DNA of 64,000 nt from Coxiellaceae bacterium (lineage in GTDB: Bacteria; Pseudomonadota; Gammaproteobacteria; Coxiellales; Coxiellaceae), in the NCBI GenBank assembly GCA_029210045.1, contig JARGNX010000010.1:62001-126000 (forward strand). The letters are read 5' to 3'. Shown here piece by piece: positions 18,899 through 27,010 of this stretch. The translations under genes were made by a program, and so were the position numbers. A model generated the notes under the pieces. It saw nothing but the letters and a program-made list of their open reading frames with translations, had not been told where the DNA came from and searched no databases. Each line of letters begins with the position of its first letter. Position 1 is the first letter of the stretch.

Positions 18899-20101
18899 AT
18901 GCGCACAAAAATCCCAGTTAATTCTTCTTTTTGGATAACCATTGTCATTGTTAGCACAGTGTTGCTGCCATCGTTAAGTATCGATGAATATACGCCATCC
19001 ATGCCGCATATGTTACGTGCGTTGCACTCTACCACAGCAATGATGCAGTTAACGGTAACGTTTTATATGTTGACGTTTGCGTTGTCGCAATTTTTTATGG
19101 GTTATGTTTCTGATGGTGTTGGTCGACGTAAAGTGCTGCTTTACACTTATCCACTGTTTTTTATCGGCAGTATTTTATGTATTTTAGCCCATAGTGATGT
19201 GATGTTAATAATTGGGCGCGTGGTTCAAGGTCTGGGTGTTGGTGCTTGCGCATTAGTTGGACCAGCTTTAATGTCGGATTGTTATGAAGGTGCGGAATTA
19301 ACTAAAATCAGCAGTTATTACAGTACGGTTTATGCATTTGTTCCTATTTCAGCGCCGATTATTGGTGGTTTGCTGCAAGACTGGTTGGGGTGGCGTTACA
19401 ACTTTGGCTTTATGCTATTGGTTGCGGTAATTACCTATATTCTTTATTTGTTTAAACTTGAAGAAACGCACCAGCCTGGTGAGCAGCATAGAATGTCGGT
19501 TAAAGGATTTGTCCATAATTATTGGGCTGTACTAAGTCATAGAAAATATATTACTAATGTTTTTTGTATGATTTTGGTTTGGGCGCCTATAGTTGTCTTC
19601 AGTATCATTGCTCCTTTTATTATGCAAAATGTATTGGGATACAGTGCAGCTGTTTATGGATTTCAGGCATTATTGGTGGGGTTAGGTTTTTTTGTCGGTA
19701 ACTTAGTGAATAGCGCTATGATTCGCTCAACGACGCCTAAAAATATTACTACATTGGGCATTTGCTTAATGCTATTAACCTCGGTCGTGATGCTGATATT
19801 GGCATTTTGCGGTGTGGTTAATGCTTGGTCGATTATGGTGCCGGTGTTTGTGATTATGGTTGGTGGTGGTATGTCGTTTCCTAATATGTATGCCAATGCG
19901 ATAAGTTCCGTTCCAGAGTTTGGTGGCATTGCTGGTGCCTTGATTGGCTCCTTAATTTTAACCGGTGGTGTTATTATTACTGCGATTATTACCCAGTTTA
20001 AGGCGCATTCGTTGGTCACACTTGCGGGTATTTATGTAGTGATGGCGCTCGGGTGTTTGTTGGTTTATGTAATATGTAATCCTAAAGACGCATCGGTCTG
20101 A
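18899..20101 (+). CDS. MFS drug-resistance transporter, Bcr/CflA-like
   Basis: A 400-residue protein with 12 predicted membrane helices. It has the MFS motif between TM2 and TM3 (Gly-Tyr-Val-Ser-Asp-Gly-Val-Gly-Arg-Arg-Lys). TM1 has the Bcr/CflA-type Ser-Ile-Asp-Glu-Tyr-Thr-Pro-Ser-Met-Pro, and Arg-Val-Val-Gln-Gly-Leu-Gly lies in TM4. Likely a proton-driven exporter of small toxic molecules; the substrate is unknown. It has its own start 77 bases after the signalling operon. Confidence 0.88.
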   Translation: MRTKIPVNSSFWITIVIVSTVLLPSLSIDEYTPSMPHMLRALHSTTAMMQLTVTFYMLTFALSQFFMGYVSDGVGRRKVLLYTYPLFFIGSILCILAHSDVMLIIGRVVQGLGVGACALVGPALMSDCYEGAELTKISSYYSTVYAFVPISAPIIGGLLQDWLGWRYNFGFMLLVAVITYILYLFKLEETHQPGEQHRMSVKGFVHNYWAVLSHRKYITNVFCMILVWAPIVVFSIIAPFIMQNVLGYSAAVYGFQALLVGLGFFVGNLVNSAMIRSTTPKNITTLGICLMLLTSVVMLILAFCGVVNAWSIMVPVFVIMVGGGMSFPNMYANAISSVPEFGGIAGALIGSLILTGGVIITAIITQFKAHSLVTLAGIYVVMALGCLLVYVICNPKDASV

Positions 20102-20160
20102 TGAACAATCAAATCTGAACTATACTGAGGTGATCTGGCTGTTGATTTAAGGAGTATGCC

Positions 20161-20535
20161 ATGAAAACTTTACTGTCGATCCTCACCGGTTTGTTTTTAT
20201 TCTGCACAGCATTTGCTTCGCACAGTACGCTGAAGATGTTTGAATCGATTAAAAGCTGTGGTGCATTTTACAATAACAGTACAGCGATGACATTGGTTGG
20301 TAAATATAACACTGGTCGAATAAAGCATGTGGTAACTGAGCACAAGGATTGTAGGTATAGTTATGACCCCAAAGGGGATATTGGTTTGTTTTATTACACC
20401 AGTAATGAAACCGGTAAAGCGATGGTGCTGCGTTGTGTTAATTTAAACAACACCATTATAGGTACGCAATGTACGGTAGCTAAAAATAAAAGCGGTGAAG
20501 TATCCAATCATAAGCACAATGCTGGGGCTGCCTAG
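20161..20535 (+). CDS. Small secreted protein, four mature cysteines
   Basis: A 124-residue protein with a signal peptide (about 1-19, ending Ala-Phe-Ala-Ser). The mature part has four cysteines that could form two disulphides. An AAGGAG ribosome site precedes the ATG. The family was not recognised. It is similar in size and style to the secreted proteins at 39063, 41778 and 43138, but shares no clear motif with them. Confidence 0.65.
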   Translation: MKTLLSILTGLFLFCTAFASHSTLKMFESIKSCGAFYNNSTAMTLVGKYNTGRIKHVVTEHKDCRYSYDPKGDIGLFYYTSNETGKAMVLRCVNLNNTIIGTQCTVAKNKSGEVSNHKHNAGAA

Positions 20536-20613
20536 TTAAGATGTAAGCATTTTGTTGATAATCATTCTCATTTAAGATACTCTTGATCGAAATTTGATTA
20601 GGGGTATTTTTTT

Positions 20614-21906
20614 GTGAGTAAGTTATCTGATCAGGTGTGGGTGAATCGTTATCGTTATCTGTATGCCTTAGGAGTGGGTAGTACAGCATTTGCTGCGGCT
20701 TTTGGTAATCTATATGAATATGTAGATGCGGATGAAAATGCCGATCGTTTAAAATATGCATATACCTATGCAACTATGTTGGCTGTAATGGCAATGCTTA
20801 AGGCGTATTGTTTGCCGGGCAGGGATTTGCGTTGTGTAGAGGACATGTCAAAAAAGCAGAGAAGTTCGTCGGGGGAATCGACTCCTGATTCTGTGAGTCT
20901 AGACGACATTGAGTCAACGCGAGATTCTGCTGCTTTACAATCACCTGTGGCTGACATTGATGATGAGCTAGAACCGCCACAATACTATCCTTTGAAATAT
21001 GCTTATCTTGCAACGGATCACTTTACTGCTTTTAATAACTTGGCGTTTATGGGTAATGCGATAATTCAATGCATTGCTCAGCAGTATTATGCGACGGCTG
21101 AAGAGGCCAAGGCTAGCCCACTTGATATCCCTGTTTATACTATTGCCATTTATGCGGCTTATTATTTGTTGATCGATATGCCATTTATTAGCGCGATTGA
21201 TGGTAAGACGAGTCATGAAGAAATCTTTGCGGCTAATAATCCTCGGCCCGATAAATTAACGCAGTGTTTTAAAACGGCGTTTGGTCGAAAGTTTTTATGG
21301 CACACTAAAAACACGACGCGCATATTGGGTTCGTTGTCGCATACCGCACAAGAAATACTACCGATCATTACTGCATTAAATCAATTCGCTCGTCTACGTG
21401 ATATTTATAACAGTTCAAATGCTTATTGGCTTATTGCTGTTGCCGCTTTCAAGGTGGTGAGTTTTGCCACGGTATTTGCTCAGACTTATTATTACGAAGG
21501 TGAAGAGCAGGTCGAAGCGTATGACGAGAAAATACATAGCGATCAAGTGGACGCAGGATTCCAAGTGATAGATGATGAGGTGCCTAGTCGATCCCGTTAT
21601 GCTGTGGATGTATCATTAAAATATATGTTACCGATTAGTCCGATTGCACATGCGGCAGCTGAAGCATTGCCTTGGATTTTGGTGGCACAATTGAGTGATG
21701 ATTCGGCGGTACGTTATACCTGTTATGGGTTAGCAGCTTGGTCATTTGTTAATGAGCTTCTCGGTAACTGGTATTCGGAATATCAAGAAGCGAAAGGTGC
21801 AATTAACAACAACATTAATAGATACCAGACATTTGCGCAAAAACCTGCGGATAAAGTTAGCGATCAGCCTGATGTTTTAGCGCTGCGGCAACCCTTGAGC
21901 GTGTAG
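20614..21906 (+). CDS. Multi-pass membrane protein of unknown function
   Basis: A 430-residue protein starting with GTG behind an AGGGG site. Hydrophobic segments lie near 17-35, 48-63, 173-195, 270-290, 335-355 and 365-380, many rich in aromatics and small residues. A soluble acidic, Ser-rich loop (about 75-120) and a second acidic loop (about 290-325) lie between them. No family motif was recognised. Its 3' end overlaps the convergent hmgL gene by 50 bases. It could be a lineage-specific effector or inner-membrane protein. Confidence 0.65.
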   Translation: MSKLSDQVWVNRYRYLYALGVGSTAFAAAFGNLYEYVDADENADRLKYAYTYATMLAVMAMLKAYCLPGRDLRCVEDMSKKQRSSSGESTPDSVSLDDIESTRDSAALQSPVADIDDELEPPQYYPLKYAYLATDHFTAFNNLAFMGNAIIQCIAQQYYATAEEAKASPLDIPVYTIAIYAAYYLLIDMPFISAIDGKTSHEEIFAANNPRPDKLTQCFKTAFGRKFLWHTKNTTRILGSLSHTAQEILPIITALNQFARLRDIYNSSNAYWLIAVAAFKVVSFATVFAQTYYYEGEEQVEAYDEKIHSDQVDAGFQVIDDEVPSRSRYAVDVSLKYMLPISPIAHAAAEALPWILVAQLSDDSAVRYTCYGLAAWSFVNELLGNWYSEYQEAKGAINNNINRYQTFAQKPADKVSDQPDVLALRQPLSV

Positions 21907-22765
21907 GGCGTCCAATAGCTTTTGAAATAAAATAACCGGCTTCGACAACTTTATTGAGGTCGACCCCAGTTTCTATGTCGAGTCCTTGTAACATATACAG
22001 AACATCTTCGGTAGCGACATTGCCACTAGCGCCAGGCGCATACGGGCAACCGCCGAGTCCGGCGACTGAGCTATCAAATTTACTCACACCTAATTCCAGG
22101 CTGGCATATATATTGGCTAATGCTTGACCGTAGGTGTCGTGATAGTGCATGGCGATTAGGTCTAAATCTATTTTTTGATGCACAGCCTTGATAAGGTGCT
22201 TAGCACGTCCAGGTGTGCCAATTCCAATAGTGTCGCCCAGTGAAACTTCGTAGCAGCCCATATCCAATAACATTCTGCTGATATTGACGACACGCTGTGT
22301 GGATGTTTTACCTTCGTATGGACAGCCTAAAACGGTAGAGATATAACCGCGCACGGCGATATGGTCTGATTTGGCGCGTTCAATAATATCGCTAATGCGC
22401 TGCAATCCCTCATCGATAGTGCAGTTAGTATTTTTCTTCGAAAACGTTTCAGAAGCGGCGGTGAATACGGCAATGGTATTTGCGCCGGCTTTCTGTGCGG
22501 CTTCATAGCCCTGCAGGTTAGGCACTAAAACTGGGTAGGTGATATCAGGGCGGCGATCTAGCTGTTGCATCAATTGGGTGTGGTCACCCATTTGTGGGAT
22601 CCATTTGGGTGATACAAAGCTGGTAGCTTCAATGGTTTTTAAACCGCTATCGGCGAGCTTATCAATCAGTGCCAGTTTAACATCGGTCGCTATCGATTTA
22701 GGCTCGTTTTGTAATCCATCACGCGGACCGACTTCGACGATTGATACCTGGTTGGGTAGGGCCAT
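21857..22765 (-). CDS. mvaB: Hydroxymethylglutaryl-CoA lyase
   Basis: The 302-residue TIM-barrel enzyme cleaves HMG-CoA to acetyl-CoA and acetoacetate in leucine catabolism. It has Val-Gly-Pro-Arg-Asp-Gly-Leu-Gln-Asn-Glu near the N-terminus. The catalytic-loop signature Gly-Leu-Gly-Gly-Cys-Pro-Tyr-Ala is present, followed by Gly-Asn-Val-Ala-Thr-Glu-Asp. Metal-ligand His residues are in His-Tyr-His-Asp-Thr-Tyr-Gly. Normal length. No other leucine-degradation genes are adjacent. It is convergent with the membrane protein to its left. Confidence 0.93.
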   Translation of the reverse strand: MALPNQVSIVEVGPRDGLQNEPKSIATDVKLALIDKLADSGLKTIEATSFVSPKWIPQMGDHTQLMQQLDRRPDITYPVLVPNLQGYEAAQKAGANTIAVFTAASETFSKKNTNCTIDEGLQRISDIIERAKSDHIAVRGYISTVLGCPYEGKTSTQRVVNISRMLLDMGCYEVSLGDTIGIGTPGRAKHLIKAVHQKIDLDLIAMHYHDTYGQALANIYASLELGVSKFDSSVAGLGGCPYAPGASGNVATEDVLYMLQGLDIETGVDLNKVVEAGYFISKAIGRPTRSRVAAALKHQADR

Positions 22766-22835
22766 GCTGTTCCTTCACTTTATCGCAATAATTGAAGTAT
22801 AACCTAACTTTATATATTGACCTATCACCAAGTGC

Positions 22836-22858
22836 AGAGGTGCACAGCGTATCTCTTG
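22836..22858. repeat. Family-3 palindromic repeat fragment
   Basis: AGGTGCACAGCGTATCTCTT is almost the same as AGGTGCGCAGCGTACCTCTT at 24935. It is an imperfect palindrome in a spacer, directly followed by a family-1 repeat. Confidence 0.5.
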
Positions 22859-22886
22859 TCATCCCGCACTAGATGCGGGATCCATA
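22857..22886. repeat. Family-1 palindromic repeat copy
   Basis: TGTCATCCCGCA-CTAGA-TGCGGGATCC: a clean stem between mvaB and mtaD. Confidence 0.75.
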
Positions 22887-22904
22887 GCTTTAATGGCATA
22901 GTGC

Positions 22905-24245
22905 TTACGTGGTACAGGCATCCAAATGACTGAGCTGCTTAATTTCTTCAATAATTGACTGCGCTTGTTGCATGGTGTTTTCAATATCTAAGCGAGTCAA
23001 TTTGCCTTGATCTAGCAAGTGCTCACCTGCAATCCACACGTGTTGCACTTGACGTGAGTTTACTGCATAAATTAGGTGTGACAGTGGATTATAAACAGGG
23101 AACTGGCAGTAATCTGACATATCAACAGCAATCATATCGGCCGCTTTACCGACAGTTAAAGAACCGGTTTGATCTTCTATGCCTAAAGCCTTAGCACCAT
23201 TAATGGTTGCCATGCGTAAAACAGTAGCAACGGGTAGAGCGGTGGAGTCTCCACTATGACCTTTAGCGATAAATGCCGCTGTGCGCATTTCACCGAACAT
23301 ATCGAGGTCATTATTACTGGCTGCACCATCGGTGCCGAGAGCAACATTCACACCTTTGTCTAGTAATTTTTGTACAGGCGAAAAGCCGCTGGCAAGTTTC
23401 ATATTGGATTCGGGGCAGTGCACAACGTTAACGTTATTGGCGGCCATTAAATCGATTTCTTCATCCGTTAGATGAACCATATGCACGGCGATTAATTTAT
23501 CGTCGACTAAGCCTAAGTCATGCAGGCGTTGGATTGGGCGCTTTTTGAATTGCTCCAAGCTCATATCTATTTCGTCTTGTGTTTCATGCAGGTGTATATG
23601 CATTGGGGTGTTGTATTCATTAGCCAAGTCTTTAGCTTTGCTTAAGCTGCTATCGCTGTTGGTGTAAGGTCCTTGTGGCGCAACGACCCACTGAATCATG
23701 GGGTGAGGACTGCCTTTTTCGGTGAGTTCTCTGGCTTTTTTTAAGTAACCGTCTTCATCTTGTGCCCAATCGGTAGGCACGTTCATAATTACATGGCCGG
23801 CATTGCCGCGCATGCCTTCTTCTGCTGCGACTTTAGCGACTTCAGCTGGGAAGAAGTAGTGATCATTAAAGCAGGTGGTGCCACCGCGTAACATCTCTGC
23901 GATAGCTAGGCGTGTACCAACAGTAACACTATTCGCATTGATCACCGCGCCTTCAGCAGGCCAGATGTAGTTATTAAGCCAGTCCATCAGTTCGAGGTCA
24001 TCGGCTAAGCCACGGAACAAATTCATTGGCAGGTGGGTATGAGCATTGATTAATCCAGGCATTAGAGCGTGTTGCTTTAGGTTGTGCACCGTATTGGCGG
24101 TGTATTTTTGATCCACTTCAGATTGTGGCAAGATATCGACGATTTTGCTTTCGTGAACTACAACAGCGTGATGGTTTAGTGGTTTGTCATTATCATCGAT
24201 GGGTAAAACCCAGTCCGCTTTTACAATCATATCTACTGTTTTCAT
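22905..24245 (-). CDS. mtaD: 5-methylthioadenosine/S-adenosylhomocysteine deaminase
   Basis: A 446-residue amidohydrolase of the TrzA/MtaD/ATZ group, which deaminates MTA or SAH to the inosyl form in SAM salvage. Metal-binding Asn-Ala-His-Thr-His-Leu-Pro lies at about 64-70. The substrate-channel Phe-Arg-Gly-Leu-Ala-Asp-Asp-Leu follows. His-Leu-His-Glu-Thr is in the middle and Leu-Gly-Thr-Asp-Gly-Ala-Ala-Ser-Asn-Asn lies late. Length and motif order match. It is not clearly in an operon with mvaB. Use of SAM by CheR and the SET protein would generate its possible substrate SAH. Confidence 0.88.
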   Translation of the reverse strand: MKTVDMIVKADWVLPIDDNDKPLNHHAVVVHESKIVDILPQSEVDQKYTANTVHNLKQHALMPGLINAHTHLPMNLFRGLADDLELMDWLNNYIWPAEGAVINANSVTVGTRLAIAEMLRGGTTCFNDHYFFPAEVAKVAAEEGMRGNAGHVIMNVPTDWAQDEDGYLKKARELTEKGSPHPMIQWVVAPQGPYTNSDSSLSKAKDLANEYNTPMHIHLHETQDEIDMSLEQFKKRPIQRLHDLGLVDDKLIAVHMVHLTDEEIDLMAANNVNVVHCPESNMKLASGFSPVQKLLDKGVNVALGTDGAASNNDLDMFGEMRTAAFIAKGHSGDSTALPVATVLRMATINGAKALGIEDQTGSLTVGKAADMIAVDMSDYCQFPVYNPLSHLIYAVNSRQVQHVWIAGEHLLDQGKLTRLDIENTMQQAQSIIEEIKQLSHLDACTT

Positions 24246-24431
24246 ATTGGTGCCGCCTTAAAATAAGTGTTCGATATAATCATGTTAACGGAAATCGCTG
24301 TGGAATCAAGCGGTGGGTTGTTGTCAGGGGGGAATTGGCTGGTGCAGTTATGTGATGGGTAGTTCTAAAAAAATCGCGTGATTCATTGAATTGTAATTGT
24401 ACAACAAGCCATTTATTGCTAGAATGCCGCT

Positions 24432-24917
24432 ATGAAAAAATTTGAAAATGAATACATACGTGCAACAGAGTCTCGAATTCACAATATCGGCCTGCATGCT
24501 AAAAAACTTATTCCTGAAGATACGCGGATTATCCGCTATATCGGCGATAAGTTAACGCATAAACAAGCGGATAAGCGTTTGGATAATAAGCAAACCAAAG
24601 AGGTTTATTTGTTTGAGCTTGATGCTAAATATACGATTGATGGTGATACCAATAACAATATTGCCAAGTATATTAATCATTCCTGTGAGCCTAATTGCTA
24701 TACCGAAATCGAAGATGGTGAGATTTGGATCTTAGCTTCTCGTGATATTAAACGTGGCGAAGAGCTCAGTTATGATTATGGCTTTCAGCGCGCTGGTTGG
24801 GATGAGCATCCTTGCTTGTGTGGTTCTCAGAACTGCTTTGGTTTTATTGTTGATGAAAAGCATTGGCCATCTATACGCAAGACTAAGCGATATCAAAAGT
24901 TGCAGGCTTTACGCTAA
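24432..24917 (+). CDS. SET-domain protein-lysine methyltransferase
   Basis: A 161-residue compact SET protein. It has the pseudoknot motif Asn82-His-Ser-Cys85-Glu-Pro-Asn-Cys, then Glu-Leu-Ser-Tyr-Asp-Tyr-Gly-Phe (111-118). A post-SET Cys128-x-Cys130-x4-Cys135 follows, which with Cys85 forms the usual zinc site. It is a complete catalytic core without extra domains or signal peptide. In established cases (Legionella RomA, Chlamydia NUE) bacterial SET proteins modify host histones or ribosomal proteins, but many bacteria carry small SET proteins of unknown target. It is convergent with dbpA. Confidence 0.88.
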   Translation: MKKFENEYIRATESRIHNIGLHAKKLIPEDTRIIRYIGDKLTHKQADKRLDNKQTKEVYLFELDAKYTIDGDTNNNIAKYINHSCEPNCYTEIEDGEIWILASRDIKRGEELSYDYGFQRAGWDEHPCLCGSQNCFGFIVDEKHWPSIRKTKRYQKLQALR

Positions 24918-24924
24918 ACAGTGG

Positions 24925-25000
24925 TTGTTACCAAGGTGCGCAGCGTACCTCTTTTACTTCATACACCTTGATAACGTAGTTCAGCGCAATCGCTGTGGTA
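24925..25000. repeat. Family-3 palindromic repeat copy beside dbpA
   Basis: It contains AGGTGCGCAGCGTACCTCTT followed by TTACTTCAT. The reverse complement (ATGAAGTAAAAGAGGTACGC) closely matches ATGAAGTAAAATGGGTACGC in the hairpin at 31435-31566. It lies in the convergent spacer after the SET gene and ends next to the dbpA stop. Confidence 0.5.
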
Positions 25001-25006
25001 TACGGC

Positions 25007-26380
25007 TTAAAGCCGCCGAGCACGGAATTGCCGACCCTTCATTTGACCATTGGTAAGTTTTCGTAGCGCCGGTTTGATGGCATCACGATGAATCGCCACA
25101 TAAGCTGTAGTATCAAACACATCAATTTTACCGACTTGTTTACCGGCAATGCCTTCTTTGCCTGTCAGTGCACCAAGGATATCACCGGGGCGTAATTTCT
25201 GCTTTTTACCGCCGTCAATTTGCAGTGTCATCATTTCAGGTTTCATCACTGGCTTCTTCAGTATGTTGAAGTCGGGTAGTGGTTCATTCTCGATAGTTTT
25301 GCCTAGGTAGTCTTTTAGCAGCAGCATCTTGTAGTGTTCTTTATCACTATATAAAGACAGAGCTAAGCCTTTACTGCCGGCGCGACCGGTGCGGCCTATG
25401 CGATGGGTGTGTACTTCAGGGTCGCGAGCGATATGGTAATTAATCACCGCGCTGAGATTATCGATATCTAAGCCACGTGCCGCTACATCGGTGGCTACTA
25501 AGATGGATACGCTTTTATTGGAGAATCGAACCAAGGTTTTGGTGCGATCGCGTTGCTCGAGGTCGCCATGTAAGGCCAATACGCTAAAGCCTTCATCGCG
25601 CAATTCATCGGCGATGGCTTGGGTTTCGAGTTTCGTAGTGCAAAATATAACGCTGGATTCGGGCTGGTACTTTAATAGCAGTGAGCGCAATGCGATGCGG
25701 CGTTGCTTGTTATCGCGGACTTTATAGAAGTGCTGGGCGATAGTCTGATTATCATGTTCTGAGGCCACTTCAACTTTGACCGGTTTGGTCATAATGCGCT
25801 TGGCAATTGATTGGATTTCATCGGGGAATGTGGCGCTAAATAATAGGGTCTGGCGTTGTTTTGGTGCTTGTTCGATAATGGCGTCAATTGAGTCTTGGAA
25901 GCCCATTTCTAGCATGCGATCCGCTTCATCCAATATCAGCATATTCAGGTTATTTAATGATAGGGTGCCTTTGCGTAGGTGGTCTTCGATGCGGCCTGGT
26001 GTGCCAACGATAATATGTGCGCCGTGTTCGAGTGAGCCAATTTGTGGCCCGATCGAGGTGCCGCCGCATAGGGTGAGCACTTTGATGTTATGGATGCCAC
26101 GCGCCAGTTTGCGTATCTCTTTGGCGACTTGGTCTGCGAGTTCGCGGGTGGGGCATAATACAAGGGTTTGGATGCGAAAGCGTTTAACCTCTAATTTTTG
26201 TAATAAGCCTAGACCGAAGGCGGCTGTTTTACCGGAGCCAGTTTTGGCTTGGCCGATCACGTCTTGGCCTTCTATTATGGCTGGTAAGCTTTGAGCTTGG
26301 ATGGGGGTCATTGATTGGTAGCCCATGGTATCAAGGTTGCTTAGTAGCTCGGCTTTTAAATTAAGTGATGAAAATTTCAT
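25007..26380 (-). CDS. dbpA: DEAD-box ATP-dependent RNA helicase DbpA
   Basis: The 457-residue helicase acts in 50S subunit assembly. Motif I Ala-Lys-Thr-Gly-Ser-Gly-Lys-Thr, Asp-Glu-Ala-Asp, Ser-Ala-Thr and the C-terminal helicase motif His-Arg-Ile-Gly-Arg-Thr-Gly-Arg are intact. The last 75 residues form the DbpA RNA-binding domain, with Gly-Asp-Ile-Leu-Gly-Ala-Leu and Gly-Lys-Ile-Asp-Val, which contacts 23S rRNA hairpin 92. Length matches DbpA (E. coli 457). It lies downstream of the cold-shock gene behind a terminator, so cold-linked read-through is possible. Confidence 0.93.
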   Translation of the reverse strand: MKFSSLNLKAELLSNLDTMGYQSMTPIQAQSLPAIIEGQDVIGQAKTGSGKTAAFGLGLLQKLEVKRFRIQTLVLCPTRELADQVAKEIRKLARGIHNIKVLTLCGGTSIGPQIGSLEHGAHIIVGTPGRIEDHLRKGTLSLNNLNMLILDEADRMLEMGFQDSIDAIIEQAPKQRQTLLFSATFPDEIQSIAKRIMTKPVKVEVASEHDNQTIAQHFYKVRDNKQRRIALRSLLLKYQPESSVIFCTTKLETQAIADELRDEGFSVLALHGDLEQRDRTKTLVRFSNKSVSILVATDVAARGLDIDNLSAVINYHIARDPEVHTHRIGRTGRAGSKGLALSLYSDKEHYKMLLLKDYLGKTIENEPLPDFNILKKPVMKPEMMTLQIDGGKKQKLRPGDILGALTGKEGIAGKQVGKIDVFDTTAYVAIHRDAIKPALRKLTNGQMKGRQFRARRL

Positions 26381-26392
26381 AGGTGCCCCAAT

Positions 26393-26422
26393 AAAAAAGG
26401 GGCTAGCAATGCTAACCCCTTA
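26393..26422 (-). terminator. Rho-independent terminator of the cold-shock gene
   Basis: On the minus strand AAGGGG(T)TAGC-ATT-GCTAGCCCCTT forms a strong stem followed by TTTTTT. It sits 18 bases after the csp stop and before dbpA. Confidence 0.9.
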
Positions 26423-26439
26423 AAGATCAAGTTGTTATA

Positions 26440-26649
26440 TTATTCAACAACGTCGATGTTTTCTGCTTGAGGTCCTTTCGCACCTTGAGTCACATCAAAT
26501 TCAACTTTTTGACCTTCAGATAGGGTTTTGAAGCCTGCACTGTTAATAGCTTTGAAGTGAGCAAACACGTCAGGGCCATTTTCTTGTTCAATAAAGCCGA
26601 AGCCTTTAGTTTCGTTAAACCATTTTACGGTTCCAGTAGATTTAGACAT
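26440..26649 (-). CDS. Cold-shock domain protein CspA family
   Basis: The 69-residue OB-fold nucleic-acid chaperone is complete. It has RNP1 (Lys-Gly-Phe-Gly-Phe-Ile) and RNP2 (Val-Phe-Ala-His-Phe), and starts Thr-Gly-Thr-Val-Lys-Trp-Phe-Asn. An AGGA ribosome site is present. The upstream spacer is long, as expected for a csp 5' leader. It is monocistronic, with a strong terminator behind it. Confidence 0.95.
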   Translation of the reverse strand: MSKSTGTVKWFNETKGFGFIEQENGPDVFAHFKAINSAGFKTLSEGQKVEFDVTQGAKGPQAENIDVVE

Positions 26650-27010
26650 ATTTAATATCCTATGTATATATTGTTACAAATAGCCTTATCAACAGTGATA
26701 AGACCGCTTGGCTTGAAATTTTGCTATTACTTATAAACAACTGGACGAGGTACATAAAGGTCAAACTTCGAAATGGTTATACATAATAATAAAGCCACAC
26801 TTTCAGGCCAAGAACAGTTTACCTGATTGCAGCATTTAGTCAATGGTTTATTGTCAACTTCTTTACTTATTTGTGCTTATTTCAGATTAGGTTAATTGAG
26901 TGAGTTTTTGCCATAGAAACAAAGACAATTAACCGTAATATATGATACAATTTCGGCCTTTGAGTATTACACCAAGTATTACACCAACACGACACCAGAG
27001 GGCGTTATTC
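26650..27010. promoter_or_regulatory. csp/gyrA divergent regulatory region
   Basis: This 361-base spacer has no gene. The csp side holds a hairpin CTTATCA-ACAG-TGATAAG (26685-26702) in the expected 5' leader and is AT-rich. The gyrA side has an extended -10 element TGATACAAT at 26943-26951 with AAGACA 18 bases upstream. Transcription from that promoter would start near 26958, past the ATG at 26942. GyrA must then begin at the later ATG, 27011. No classic cold-box sequence was recognised. Confidence 0.5.

Noticed and set aside
25776-26294. A 172-codon frame antisense to dbpA
   Set aside because: It lies entirely inside the conserved helicase gene, has no plausible family pattern and follows the codon phase of dbpA.
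26942-27010. A longer GyrA N-terminus from ATG 26942
   Set aside because: The likely promoter -10 element overlaps this region, the added residues are unlike GyrA, and ATG 27011 has a ribosome site and the family start.
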